Shown: in pieces, positions 9,046 to 18,800 of the stretch
Layout of the letters: every line of letters begins with the position of its first letter
How positions within the stretch are numbered: the stretch's first letter is position 1
NCBI GenBank assembly: GCA_034110565.1
Contig: JAWUYY010000020.1
Coordinates: 9,477-73,476, forward strand
DNA: 64,000 bases
Direction of reading: 5' to 3'
From: Bermanella sp034110565
GTDB taxonomy: Bacteria > Pseudomonadota > Gammaproteobacteria > Pseudomonadales > Oceanobacteraceae
The notes under the pieces: model-generated
Database searches by the model: none
Told to the model about the DNA's origin: nothing
The model's input: the letters and a program-made list of their open reading frames with translations, nothing else
Made by a program: the position numbers and the translations under genes

Positions 9046-9881
9046 TGTAAAACTGGTAGGTTTGTCATGAAGTCCAACATATCTTGCTGATATTGCGGGA
9101 ATTGAAAGGTGCTAATATGAGGCCCTTGAGTGCTTATCCACACCTTAGGAGGCAGAGCCTTTGCAAATAAACGCTCACCTGCTGCATAGGGTACGGTTTG
9201 GTCATCAGGACTATGGAGCATTAGCAGTGGCTTCTCCCCCCACTTGTCTATCCACTTGATCGGGTCATAGTCACGTGTAATAGCCAAAGCTGGCAATTGT
9301 AGTAACCAGGTAAGCCAATGACGGGACATGGCCTCGGCTGCCATAGTTGCATAGCTATCAAAGGATGCATCTAACACCACACCATCTACTTTTTCTTTTT
9401 GAGAATAACTCGCCAAGCCATATACAGCGAGAGTGGAGCCCATGCTTTGACCTAACAAAACCAATGGTAAGCCATTCTTTTGCTCAACAACCCAATCTAG
9501 TCCAGCATGCACGTCCATAAAAATATCTGGCAGCATCGCTTGACCTTCGCTGTGACCGTACTGGCGATAACCTAATAAGAAAACGTTGTAACCGGCTTTT
9601 ACTAACCAGTGAACATTAAACTGATGGTAACTGATATTTTGCGCATTACCGTGTAAGAACAGCACATTGCCTTTTGCGACACCTTGCGCAGGCATCCACC
9701 AGCTATGTAGCTTGGTGCCATCGTGAGATTGAATATCCACCATTTTATATTCAAAGCCCAATTGGGCAGGGGTTGCCGGATATTCTTTTAAAGGATAAAA
9801 CATTAATGAGGTAATACTGGTACAAGCATTTAAGCTGAGCACCAACAAACCCAATAAGCACGCCCTAATGATAAATGGCAT
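9039..9881 (-). CDS. Alpha/beta-hydrolase lipoprotein (BEM46/YfhR-like)
   Basis: A 280-residue hydrolase with a lipobox LNAC (lipid on Cys20), the oxyanion motif FLHGN at 75-79 and nucleophile Ser146 in GQSMGS. Late segments SPDDQTVPY and GPHIS supply the Asp and His of the triad. The fold and motifs resemble the BEM46/YfhR serine-hydrolase group; the natural substrate is unknown. The start overlaps the end of the Lnb/DUF4105 gene by 17 nt, indicating translational coupling and a joint envelope role. Confidence 0.82.
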   Translation of the reverse strand: MPFIIRACLLGLLVLSLNACTSITSLMFYPLKEYPATPAQLGFEYKMVDIQSHDGTKLHSWWMPAQGVAKGNVLFLHGNAQNISYHQFNVHWLVKAGYNVFLLGYRQYGHSEGQAMLPDIFMDVHAGLDWVVEQKNGLPLVLLGQSMGSTLAVYGLASYSQKEKVDGVVLDASFDSYATMAAEAMSRHWLTWLLQLPALAITRDYDPIKWIDKWGEKPLLMLHSPDDQTVPYAAGERLFAKALPPKVWISTQGPHISTFQFPQYQQDMLDFMTNLPVLQP

Positions 9882-11691
9882 ACGTCAACCTTACTTGCTC
9901 TTCTTCAAGTTGACGCCATTTTTGTTTTTGCCATTGCAGTCTCACTTGCTGATTACGACTAATAGGCACGCCCACACCCACTTGATACTCTGTGCTTTCA
10001 CCCTCTTGCACAACACTGGCTAGATGCTCAGCAGATAACCAAGCACTAAACTGATTTTTTTGGATTAAATAACCAAGCTCTCCACCTGCACCTAAACGCC
10101 AGTTATCGTCATAGCGGTCACTGTTTGCTAATTGAGTTTGCAAGAAAGCATACGCTGTACCTGGGCCCACTTCATAACCATAACCGCCACCCAATTTGAC
10201 CTGCCATTGCCCTTCATCATCACTTAACCAGCGCTCATATCCACCGTTGACCTGCCAACTGATGGGTTGACTGAAACGATTACGCGGCCCTAAAGAGCGA
10301 ATACTAATGACATCAAAATGCTGCAACTGTAAATGTGATTCATCCGCACGAAAACGAATATCACCCATTTCAATTTGCGCACCTTTGCGATAACCCGGTA
10401 AATTATCTAACCAGTCGTGATAATTAATTCGAAAACCTATTTCTAAGAAATCTTCCGTGGCACCAATCGTTGAGCGTAATGTTTTATGACCATGCTCATC
10501 ACGCACGACCGGTTGAATTAAAGGTTTATATGCATCCCCTTTAAAATCCACTTTTGAACGCATTGATAATAATTTCAAACTGCGTTTTGGCAATGTTGGG
10601 TCGGTATCGTTTTTCTTTAAATTTAAATAACGGGTATAACCATAGGCGATATCTAGTACCTGCACTTTTTGTTGGTCGTTTAAATTTAAAAACTGTTCAT
10701 CCCTTGCCATTGCATAAGGATCATCTGCTAATTGACGACCGATAATGCGCAAATCTGCATCCAACTGTAAGCGCTGATGTTCGATTATGGTCGTTTTTGA
10801 TGGCCTAAATTTAACATCACCAATTAGGCCTTTCTTTTCAAGCACACGAATCGTGTCTGTGGGCACAGTGCGATACGTAAATGGCGCGGCTAATTTCCAA
10901 CTAGGGTCAACCACATCCAATAAAGTCAGCAACCGATATGAACAGTTTTCATCAATAAAAAAGTAATCAAAACGAATTTCGTTTAATTCCCAAATATGGC
11001 GAGTAAATTCTTGTACTTGCTCATTCGTCAGCTCAAGTTTGTATTCCCAAATATCACGGCTTTCGATGTGATTATATTCATTCACTTTTTCATAATACGG
11101 CACTAAAGATACATAACCAGGATAGCCGCCACTCAACCCTTTTACGGTAAATGTTAGTTCATCATCATTGGCATCAGTAAAGGCGGCAAAATTAATCGCA
11201 GAGGATAACAACTGGTGGCCCTGTTTGCCGTCTAAACGAAACAAGGTATGACCAAACATAGACGAAGGGCTATTTATATAAGACGATGGAAAAATTAAAA
11301 ATAACTCATCACCTTGTACCTTGCTGTACCAATCATCAAATGCAGGGCAAGTAATATTTGTAAAGTTTTGCTCAGGCAAGACTTTCTGCAACCAGTTTAA
11401 ACGGGCTGGAAATCGGCATATCGCCGCACTATCACCTTCTTGAGGCTGTTGAAACGTCGTGATAGTGGCTTTCAATTCGGCCAGTGCGTCGTATTTACCC
11501 GCATCCGATAAAAAAAAGCGATCATCATCCACCTCAGAGTATTCAACATTGTTTAAGCCTTGCGCTTGGTAATGCAATAGCGCACGCCATTTATCTGATT
11601 GAGATAGTTGGGAAATTTTAGAATCTGACAATGCAGGAAAGGCAATACACCCTGCCACGCAAAAAAGGGCAATAGAACGTAAAATAGGCAT
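9865..11691 (-). CDS. DUF4105 / Lnb N-terminal-domain periplasmic protein with C-terminal barrel
   Basis: A 608-residue exported protein (signal peptide about 1-22, ending FPALS). The middle part has the DUF4105 pattern: SPSSMFGHTLFRLDG, GYPGYVSLVPYYEKV, FFIDENCSYRLL. The last 200 or so residues alternate as beta strands and end YAIYH, like the DUF4105-associated outer-membrane part. The His and Cys in the two core motifs recall a cysteine-hydrolase arrangement (inference). Members are annotated after the lacto-N-biosidase Lnb N-terminal domain, but that activity is not implied here. It is the first gene of a pair with the hydrolase lipoprotein. Confidence 0.82.
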   Translation of the reverse strand: MPILRSIALFCVAGCIAFPALSDSKISQLSQSDKWRALLHYQAQGLNNVEYSEVDDDRFFLSDAGKYDALAELKATITTFQQPQEGDSAAICRFPARLNWLQKVLPEQNFTNITCPAFDDWYSKVQGDELFLIFPSSYINSPSSMFGHTLFRLDGKQGHQLLSSAINFAAFTDANDDELTFTVKGLSGGYPGYVSLVPYYEKVNEYNHIESRDIWEYKLELTNEQVQEFTRHIWELNEIRFDYFFIDENCSYRLLTLLDVVDPSWKLAAPFTYRTVPTDTIRVLEKKGLIGDVKFRPSKTTIIEHQRLQLDADLRIIGRQLADDPYAMARDEQFLNLNDQQKVQVLDIAYGYTRYLNLKKNDTDPTLPKRSLKLLSMRSKVDFKGDAYKPLIQPVVRDEHGHKTLRSTIGATEDFLEIGFRINYHDWLDNLPGYRKGAQIEMGDIRFRADESHLQLQHFDVISIRSLGPRNRFSQPISWQVNGGYERWLSDDEGQWQVKLGGGYGYEVGPGTAYAFLQTQLANSDRYDDNWRLGAGGELGYLIQKNQFSAWLSAEHLASVVQEGESTEYQVGVGVPISRNQQVRLQWQKQKWRQLEEEQVRLTYAIYH

Positions 11692-11727
11692 GAAATTATT
11701 CTTAGTTTATTCTGGCACAAAAATAGC

Positions 11728-11753
11728 AAAGGGGTGCAAAAGCACCCCTTCTG
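11728..11753 (-). terminator. Terminator of the DUF3015 gene
   Basis: The stem AAGGGGTGC/GCACCCCTT with a 4-nt loop is perfect over 9 bp. On the minus strand TTGCTATTTTTG follows. It lies between the DUF3015 stop and the next gene. Confidence 0.75.
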
Positions 11754-11774
11754 TAAATCAACTAAACGCTAGGA

Positions 11775-12245
11775 TTAACCTAGGTATTTAGCCAATTTAT
11801 CGTTACCAGCCATAACACTAACTAGTGCGCCGTAAGCTTCTTCAGAAGAAGCTTCAGTGCTTACGAAAATAGAATCAAAGTTTGCTTGAACTTCTTTAGT
11901 AAACTCAGCTTTATCAGCAGCGTCAACACCAATTAAAGAAGTTAGCGCGTCTAGAGATTCACCTTGACCACGTGCAGAGTCAGAAGCAAGTTGCTCCATG
12001 TTTTGATCCATGAATACGCGAGCTAGTTTAAGTGGACCATTAGCGCTTTCACATCCAAGTGTACCTGAAGTCATACCGAAGGTTTGGTTACCAGAAGAAC
12101 CGTTAGTAGTCGCAGCCATTACGTGCTCGTACCATTCGTTTGCTTCAGGGAAAACAACCGCAGTACCAAGACCACAACCTGCAGGGGCCGCGAAAGAAGA
12201 TGTAGCAGCTACAGCAAGTGCAGCACCAGCGATGAACTTTTTCAT
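11775..12245 (-). CDS. DUF3015 family secreted protein
   Basis: A 156-residue exported protein with signal peptide MKKFIAGAALAVAATSSFA, cut before APAGC. The body matches DUF3015: GCGLGT, a conserved TSGTLGC, and a helical C-terminus ending GNDKLAKYLG. Two Cys (in GCGLG and LGC) may form a disulfide. The chosen start has an AAGGAA ribosome site 8 nt upstream; the frame stays open 17 codons further without a signal-like sequence. Function of the family unknown; monocistronic, divergent from xseA. Confidence 0.85.
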   Translation of the reverse strand: MKKFIAGAALAVAATSSFAAPAGCGLGTAVVFPEANEWYEHVMAATTNGSSGNQTFGMTSGTLGCESANGPLKLARVFMDQNMEQLASDSARGQGESLDALTSLIGVDAADKAEFTKEVQANFDSIFVSTEASSEEAYGALVSVMAGNDKLAKYLG

Positions 12246-12370
12246 GTATAATTCCTTATCCGTTGGAACGATTAAATGAGCGGTTGAATCAACCACAGGG
12301 AACAGTATAGCCAGTAAACATAGACTGTTGTCTAGAAATTTTTAAAATTGGTTCACACTATTAGGTCTAT

Positions 12371-13714
12371 ATGAGTAATTTTGCGCAAAAAAACAACATT
12401 ATCAGCGTCAGCCAGCTGAATCGCCAAAGTAAAGAATTACTCGAAACTTATTTACATCGTGTACAAGTAACGGGCGAAATCTCTAACCTTGCTCGACCAA
12501 GCAGTGGCCATTGGTATTTCACGTTAAAAGATCAGCGTGCTCAAGTGCGCTGCGCCATGTTTAAGAGTCGCACCCAGTATTTAAAATTTATCCCAAAAGA
12601 AGGTGAGCAGGTTGTGGTGACCGCATCGGTCAGCTTGTACGAAGCTCGCGGTGACTACCAACTAATTGTAGACGCCATGCAGAGCGCTGGTGAAGGCGCA
12701 TTACAATTGGCCTTTGAAGAGTTAAAACAGCGCTTACAAGCTGAAGGTTTATTTGCCCAGGAACACAAACAAACGATTCCCACGCACCCCAAGCACTTAG
12801 GTATCGTCACCAGTCCAACAGGGGCTGCAGTTAAAGATATTATTTCAGTATTAAAGCGCCGTTTTCCTAGCTTGCCTATCTCTATCTACCCCACTCAAGT
12901 TCAAGGTCAACCAGCTGCTGAACAAATCGCTAATGCCATCAAACAAGCAAACCGTGACGGTTTGTGTGATGTGCTAATTATTGGACGTGGTGGCGGTAGC
13001 CTAGAAGACTTATGGCCTTTTAACGAAGAAGTGGTTGCACGGGCCATATTTAACAGTCAAATCCCGACAATCAGCGCGGTGGGGCACGAAGTGGATACGT
13101 CCATAAGCGATTTTGTGGCGGACATGCGCGCCCCAACTCCCTCTGCCGCAGCAGAGCTTGTGAGCCCAGACCGCTTTGAATGGCTAGGCCGATTTGAGCA
13201 GCTAGAACGCAGTCTAATTCGAACCATGCAAAACCGCATTAGCCAGCACAATTTTCACCTAGTGCAATTGGTAAAGCGCTTACGTCACCCCAAAGACAAA
13301 TTACACGAACATATGCAGCGCCTCGACATGGCCGATATGCGCTTAAAAAGCGCCATGACTCAGCGCCTGCAAACCAATAAAAACCGTTTGCAACATTGTC
13401 AGCAAGCATTGGGCGGCTTCAAGCCCGACAAGCAATTGGCGTTGATGCAGCAAAATAATGCACAATTGCAAAAGCGGCTAACAAAGGCAATACAAGCTAG
13501 TCTTACTCAACTACAACAAAAGCTGGCAAGGCAGGTAGAAGTATTGAATGCCGTCAGCCCTTTGAGTACGCTAAGCCGAGGATATGCCATTAATACAACA
13601 GAAAATGGCGAAGTTATCCACAACACACGTCAGGTTAAGGTGGGCGACACTATCCACGCCCAGCTGCACCAAGGCAAATTAAGCTGCACCGTGAGCGAGT
13701 TGCATGATAAATAA
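12371..13714 (+). CDS. xseA: Exodeoxyribonuclease VII large subunit
   Basis: The large subunit of the nuclease that degrades single-stranded DNA with XseB. The N-terminal OB-fold (about 10-105) has SVSQLNRQSKELLE, GEISNLARPSSGHWYFTLKD and QVRCAMFK. The catalytic core has GIVTSPTGAAVKDI, IIGRGGGSLEDLWPFNEE and AVGHEVDTSISDFVAD. A long coiled coil (about 270-400) and a C-terminal LSRGYAI follow. At 447 aa it is full length. The M23 peptidase gene overlaps its end by 11 nt. No xseB is in the window. Confidence 0.97.
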   Translation: MSNFAQKNNIISVSQLNRQSKELLETYLHRVQVTGEISNLARPSSGHWYFTLKDQRAQVRCAMFKSRTQYLKFIPKEGEQVVVTASVSLYEARGDYQLIVDAMQSAGEGALQLAFEELKQRLQAEGLFAQEHKQTIPTHPKHLGIVTSPTGAAVKDIISVLKRRFPSLPISIYPTQVQGQPAAEQIANAIKQANRDGLCDVLIIGRGGGSLEDLWPFNEEVVARAIFNSQIPTISAVGHEVDTSISDFVADMRAPTPSAAAELVSPDRFEWLGRFEQLERSLIRTMQNRISQHNFHLVQLVKRLRHPKDKLHEHMQRLDMADMRLKSAMTQRLQTNKNRLQHCQQALGGFKPDKQLALMQQNNAQLQKRLTKAIQASLTQLQQKLARQVEVLNAVSPLSTLSRGYAINTTENGEVIHNTRQVKVGDTIHAQLHQGKLSCTVSELHDK

Positions 13715-14552
13715 ACGAAACACGCACCATTTACACCCTTACTCCATGCTATTTGGAGTTATCTGTTTGCTGGCGTCATCGATGGCAAGCGCCCTACCCC
13801 AGTCAGCCAATGTGCCTGGCGGTATCGCCATTATTGAGCTTGATGCTAATGAGCATGCTCAGCCCAATGCGGTTTATAACAAAAAACCTGTGGCTGTAAT
13901 TAAACAAGATGAAAAATGGTACGCCGTGGTTGGCCTTGGCTTAAGTACCGATAGCGGAGAACATTTCATCGTCAGCCAAGGAAAACGCTACCCATTTCAC
14001 GTCTCTGGTAAGGATTACCCAGAGCAACACATTCAATTAAAAACCCGTAAACACATCGACTTATCCGCCAAAGATTTAGCTCGTCACCAAGGTGAGAAAA
14101 AACGCTCTAGTGCTGTATTTAATGTCTTTGACCTGGAGCAAGACCCAGACCTTGCGTTCTCTAAGCCGGTAGTTGGTCCTTACTCCAGCCCGTTTGGTTT
14201 GAAGCGTTTTTTCAATGGCGAACCTCGAAATCCTCATAGCGGTTTAGACATCGCTGCACCAAGCGGCACCACTATTCACGCACCTGCCTCTGGCAAGGTT
14301 GTGCTCACTGGTAACTTCTTTTTCAATGGCAATGTGGTGTACATGGATCACGGACAAGGCCTTATCAGCATGTTTTGTCATCTAAGCGAGATCGATGTCA
14401 AACAAGGTGATGTGCTCACAAAGGAACAGCCAATAGGCAAAGTCGGCGCCACAGGTCGTGTAACAGGCCCTCACTTACATTGGTCAGTGAGTCTAAATAA
14501 CGCCCGTATCGACCCTATGTTACTACTACCAAAAGAGACCAAAGCCCAATAA
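13704..14552 (+). CDS. M23-family (LytM) peptidase, periplasmic
   Basis: A 282-residue exported protein (hydrophobic stretch about 15-30 ending ASALPQ). A beta-rich N-terminal domain is followed by an LytM zinc metallopeptidase domain at about 157-280. Ligands are His178 and Asp182 (HSGLD) and His259 (HLHW), with the second catalytic His226 (CHL), so the active site looks intact. It should act on murein peptides or activate amidases. The overlap with xseA suggests co-transcription. Confidence 0.9.
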   Translation: MINKRNTHHLHPYSMLFGVICLLASSMASALPQSANVPGGIAIIELDANEHAQPNAVYNKKPVAVIKQDEKWYAVVGLGLSTDSGEHFIVSQGKRYPFHVSGKDYPEQHIQLKTRKHIDLSAKDLARHQGEKKRSSAVFNVFDLEQDPDLAFSKPVVGPYSSPFGLKRFFNGEPRNPHSGLDIAAPSGTTIHAPASGKVVLTGNFFFNGNVVYMDHGQGLISMFCHLSEIDVKQGDVLTKEQPIGKVGATGRVTGPHLHWSVSLNNARIDPMLLLPKETKAQ

Positions 14553-14629
14553 CCCATAGCACCGATTTAAGCTCGTATGCGTATAATGTCTTACTTAGAT
14601 TATTAATTAATGCGTCTTAGGGGGAACCA

Positions 14630-15199
14630 ATGGACGATTTTTCAGAATTCAAAGACGCTATTGGTGATGTCACGCCTCTTAAGACAGAAGCACGTGTAAG
14701 CTTGAATAAAACGCAGCGCGACAATGTAGCCATTGCCCTGCGTCGCCAAGCCGCTATCGCCGAAACCCAATCCGATACTAACCACCTAAGTGATACCCAT
14801 GTTCATATGGTGAAACCTCACGACATTATTGAATATAAAAAAGATGGTCTACAAGAAGGGGTTTACCGCAAATTCCGCCTAGGCAAGTATGAGCAAGATG
14901 CTCGCCTCGATTTACACCGCAAAACGGTGCAACAAGCTCGTGAAGATGTGTATCGCTTCATCGCCGACGCTATGAAATACGATTTGCGTACCCTCATTAT
15001 TTTGCATGGTAAGGGCGAGAGTGAAGCCACTCCTGCCCTACTTAAAAGCTGGACCAATAAATGGTTAAGGGAATTTGACGATGTCATTGCTTTCCACAGC
15101 GCCCAGCAGAGGCATGGCGGCACAGGTGCTGTGTATGTCATGTTGCGCAAAAGCGAACGCAAAAAACAAGAAACACGCGAAAAGCACAGAATTAAATAA
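14630..15199 (+). CDS. smrA: Smr-domain DNA endonuclease SmrA
   Basis: A 189-residue cytoplasmic protein with the architecture of E. coli YdaL/SmrA: an N-terminal helical part (FKDAIGDVTPLK), the linker GLQEGVYRKFRLGKY, then an Smr domain. Smr motifs are DLH at 94-96 and LHGKG at 125-129, followed by GGTGAVYVMLRKS. Smr domains nick DNA or RNA; the cellular role of SmrA is unclear. A strong GGGGGA ribosome site precedes the ATG. The next small gene starts 14 nt after the stop. Confidence 0.92.
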   Translation: MDDFSEFKDAIGDVTPLKTEARVSLNKTQRDNVAIALRRQAAIAETQSDTNHLSDTHVHMVKPHDIIEYKKDGLQEGVYRKFRLGKYEQDARLDLHRKTVQQAREDVYRFIADAMKYDLRTLIILHGKGESEATPALLKSWTNKWLREFDDVIAFHSAQQRHGGTGAVYVMLRKSERKKQETREKHRIK

Positions 15200-15212
15200 T
15201 CAGGAGTACATC

Positions 15213-15407
15213 ATGAGTAAAGCTCCCGGCACATCTGGCACCATGCCTATTACAGGTGCAGCATGCGGTATTAAACCAAGCAAAGAAGCCATGGAAGTCG
15301 ACTTTACCGTGGACTTTTCACAAGCCAAACAATTCCTTCCGCAAGAGCAAACCCTCGACGAAGCCAACGATGATCTAGACGAGCCCACATCAGCATCTGA
15401 CACGTAG
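15213..15407 (+). CDS. Small acidic protein, unknown
   Basis: A 64-residue protein of unrecognised family. It begins MSKAPGTSGTMPITGAACG and ends in an acidic, Thr/Ser-rich tail. CAGGAG lies just before the ATG, which makes this start better than the longer in-frame opening that would overlap smrA by 125 nt. No membrane helix or signal. It follows smrA by 13 nt and is probably in its operon. The good ribosome site and tight spacing support a real gene; function unknown. Confidence 0.55.
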   Translation: MSKAPGTSGTMPITGAACGIKPSKEAMEVDFTVDFSQAKQFLPQEQTLDEANDDLDEPTSASDT

Positions 15408-15447
15408 CGTTAACGGTTTTTTTATCCTTGCGCCATTCTTATCCGGC

Positions 15448-15479
15448 TTTACAATTGGTTTTAATGATTGCGTTATACT
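15448..15479 (+). promoter_or_regulatory. Possible promoter of the Rieske gene
   Basis: TTTACA (15448-15453) and TATACT (15474-15479) resemble -35 and -10 boxes, but the 20-nt spacing is longer than ideal. If used, the transcript would start near 15486, after the upstream TTG codon. Confidence 0.25.
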
Positions 15480-15497
15480 CAAATATTTAGGCCCATT

Positions 15498-15827
15498 ATG
15501 ATTACCCTTTGTCACATCGATGATATTCATGACAATCAAAGTAAAGGTTTTGTTATTGATGGTCGCCATGCATTTGCCGTCAAGAAATACAATAATATTC
15601 ATCTGTATCTTAACAGCTGCCCGCACTTAGGCGTTCAATTAGAGATGGTGCCCGATCAATTTTTAGATAGCAGTCATAGCTTAATCATGTGCGCCATGCA
15701 TGGCGCACTTTTTCGCATTGACGATGGTCTGTGCATCAGCGGCCCGTGTTTGGATCAGGCCTTAACATCGATTCCTTTTAAAATAGAAAACCAACATATT
15801 TTAGTCGACCCAACCTACCTCAATTAG
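15498..15827 (+). CDS. Rieske-type [2Fe-2S] protein
   Basis: A 109-residue soluble protein with both Rieske ligand pairs: CPHLGV (Cys and His) and, 22 residues on, CAMHGALF (Cys and His). The spacing and the following GLCISGP loop match small Rieske ferredoxins such as NirD-like or dioxygenase ferredoxins. There is no signal peptide, so it works in the cytoplasm, presumably passing electrons to an unknown partner. The ATG start is preferred to a TTG ten codons upstream that would fall inside a promoter-like sequence. Stand-alone gene before crbS. Confidence 0.85.
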   Translation: MITLCHIDDIHDNQSKGFVIDGRHAFAVKKYNNIHLYLNSCPHLGVQLEMVPDQFLDSSHSLIMCAMHGALFRIDDGLCISGPCLDQALTSIPFKIENQHILVDPTYLN

Positions 15828-15894
15828 CTCTTAGTCTAGTTGCCTTAATCTTATTTTTCGGTAAGGTGAAGTTAGCTCGCTAATAGGCAATACA

Positions 15895-18800
15895 ATGGAC
15901 AAGCAACTTCTACTCATACTGGTGAGCGTTTATGGCGGCCTTTTATTCTTCATCGCATGGTGGGGAGAAAAGCACGGGCAGTTTATTCGCCTTTCATGGT
16001 GGCGCCCGCTCATCTACAGCTTATCCATTGGCGTATATTGTAGCTCTTGGACATTTCTAGGGGCCGTTGGCCAAGCGGTTGAAAATGGCTGGCACTTCTT
16101 GCCTATTTACCTCGGTCCCATATTACTCATCGTGTTTGGCTGGCCATTCCTAAAACGTTTACTAACCATTAGTCATCACAATAAAGTCACCTCAATCGCG
16201 GATTTTATTGGTTCTCGTTATGGTAAAAATCAAGCCTTAGCCGCCATTGTCACCCTTGTATTAGTTGTTGGTACGTTGCCTTATATTGCATTGCAGCTTC
16301 GTGGGGTCTCTATCGCTTGGGGCAGTTTGAATTGGCAAAATACTAATCCAACCTTTAATGACGCCTCTAGTTTTATTGCCGCCGTTGTCATGACCTGGTT
16401 TGCCATTTTGTTTGGTACTCGTGTTATCGACGGCCCTGATCGATTACGCGGTATGATCACCGCCGTTGCCACGGAATCAATCATTAAATTAGTCGCCTTT
16501 GTGGTCGTCGCCTTACTGGCTATCTCTCTCATGAATAGTGAGTTGCCTGATGTGCAAGCAGCCAACTTCCAATTAGAACAAGTCACTAGTCCGCTTTTTT
16601 TAACTGAACTCATACTCGCCGCAACCGCTATTATTTGTTTGCCACGGCAATTTCATGTGATGGTAGTGGAATACCAAGGGGCAAGAGACACACAATATAC
16701 TCGCTGGTTAGTACCGCTTTACTTAGGAGCATTTGCGTTGCTAGCCATTCCGCTTGCGCATACTGGCGCGCAACTATTTGGCAGTCTAGATATATCCCCA
16801 GACAGTTATGTTTTGTCTTTGCCCAGATTCAGCGGTGATGAATGGATTCTAGCATTAACCTTTATCGGTGCTATATCTGCTGCCACCGGCATGGTTGTGG
16901 TGGCCACCATTACGCTATCAATCATGGTCTCAAACGAACTTATAGTGCCCGCTTGGCTGCGGCCAAAAAATAAAGCTCGTTATCAATCAAAAGATTTAGG
17001 TCGCACGTTACGCTTTATTCGTCGAGGCGCCATTATTGCAATACTCGCCTTGAGCTGGTTGCTTGAACGTATCATGAGTCAAAATGAAGGCTTAGCCAGT
17101 ATTGGTTTAATTTCGTTTGCCGCCTGTGCCCAATTACTCCCTGGCGTGTTAGCTGCACTATATTGGCCGAAAGGACACGCCCGCGGTGTTATTGCAGGCT
17201 TATTTAGCGGCATGCTCATTTGGTTTTACTGTTTATTGCTGCCAACCTTGCTGCCTAATGATCATAGTGTATTAATAAATGGATTATTTAATGTCGCCTG
17301 GTTAGCGCCTAATAATCTTTTAGGACTTAACTTTTTAGACCCGCTTAGCCTTGGTGTTTTATTAAGTTTATGTTTTAACTCTTTGGCTTTTTATCTTGTA
17401 TCAAATCAATCTGCGTTTACGCATTTAGATTTACGCCAAGCTCAACGCTTTACCCATATCCATCTGCGACATGACGATATCCAACTGGATACCACTTTAA
17501 GCTCCGTTGAGGTTCGTCAATTACAATCACTCGTCGACCCTCTCTTTGGGGTTGAACGAAGTCATGCCATGTGGCGCAGTTTTGAGCGCCAAATAGGCCA
17601 TCGCCTACTGCCCCATGATTACGCACCAAACTTTGTGATTGGCGATATTGAGCACGAACTAGGTGCCATTATTGGTGCCGTATCCGCACATAAGGCCATC
17701 GTATTACTGGCCAGTGAGCAGCCTTTAAAATTACAAGATTTTGTAAGCTTAGTAAGCGGCAGCTCAAAACAAATTCAATTTAGCCAAACACTTTTACAAA
17801 CAACACTAGAGACTATTCCACAAGGGATTAGTGTTGTGGATAAAGATTTAAAACTGGTGGCGTGGAACCAGCAATATCAAACATTATTTGAATACCCTAA
17901 ACGCCTTTTATATATCGGCTGTGATATTAAAACCATATACGAATACAACGCCCAGCGTGGTTATTTAGGCAGTGAAGAGAGTAACCAAAAGAAATTAGTA
18001 CAACGACGTTTAATGCAATTAAATACCGGTAATGACTATCGCCTAGAGCGTAAATTACCCAATGGAAAAGTAATAGAGATCCATGGCACACCACTCAAGA
18101 ATGGCGGTTATGTAACAACCTATACCGATATCAGTGATTACGACAGGATACTAACCGAACTGGCCCAATCTAAATCTCATCTAGAAGAACGGGTCAACTT
18201 GCGAACCGAAGAACTACAAAATACAAACGAATTACTGCAAAGAGAAAATGAATTACGCGCACGCACCGAGCAAGAATTGCTACAAGTACATGCCAGTAAA
18301 AGTCGCTTCCTCGCTGCTGCCAGCCATGATTTATTACAACCTATTAATGCTGCACGATTATTTACAGCATCCATACAAGCTCAAATTCAGCCGCTGCAAC
18401 CTAATCGTGCATCGTTAAATATTACAACACAGCAGTTAGATGACGCCTTAACCCAAGCCGAGCAATTAATAAATTCGTTAAGAGAGATATCTCGCTTAAG
18501 TTCTGGTAAAGAACAAGCGAGACGTTCGAATTTTTCATTAGATAGCTTACTTCGTCCGCTAGCCAGTGAGGCCATTGCCATTGCTGAGAAAAAAGGCATC
18601 GAATTCCACTGGGTTCCTTCTAATGCATGGCTTTACAGCGACCAACACCTTTTGCGCCGAGTATTGCAAAACTTTGTATCTAACGCATTACGCTATACCC
18701 AAAGTGGAAAAGTACTCATGGGCGCTCGTCGAATAGGCGATGAAATCAGTTTGCAAGTACTCGACACCGGCCCAGGTATTTCTACCGATGAAATGGAAAG

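Noticed and set aside
15468..15497. A TTG-initiated extension of the Rieske protein
   Set aside because: TTG has no ribosome site and falls in a promoter-like stretch; the ATG at 15498 is better placed.
18177..18599. Minus-strand frames inside crbS and similar opposite-strand frames in other long genes
   Set aside because: They lie opposite well-supported conserved domains and lack ribosome sites.
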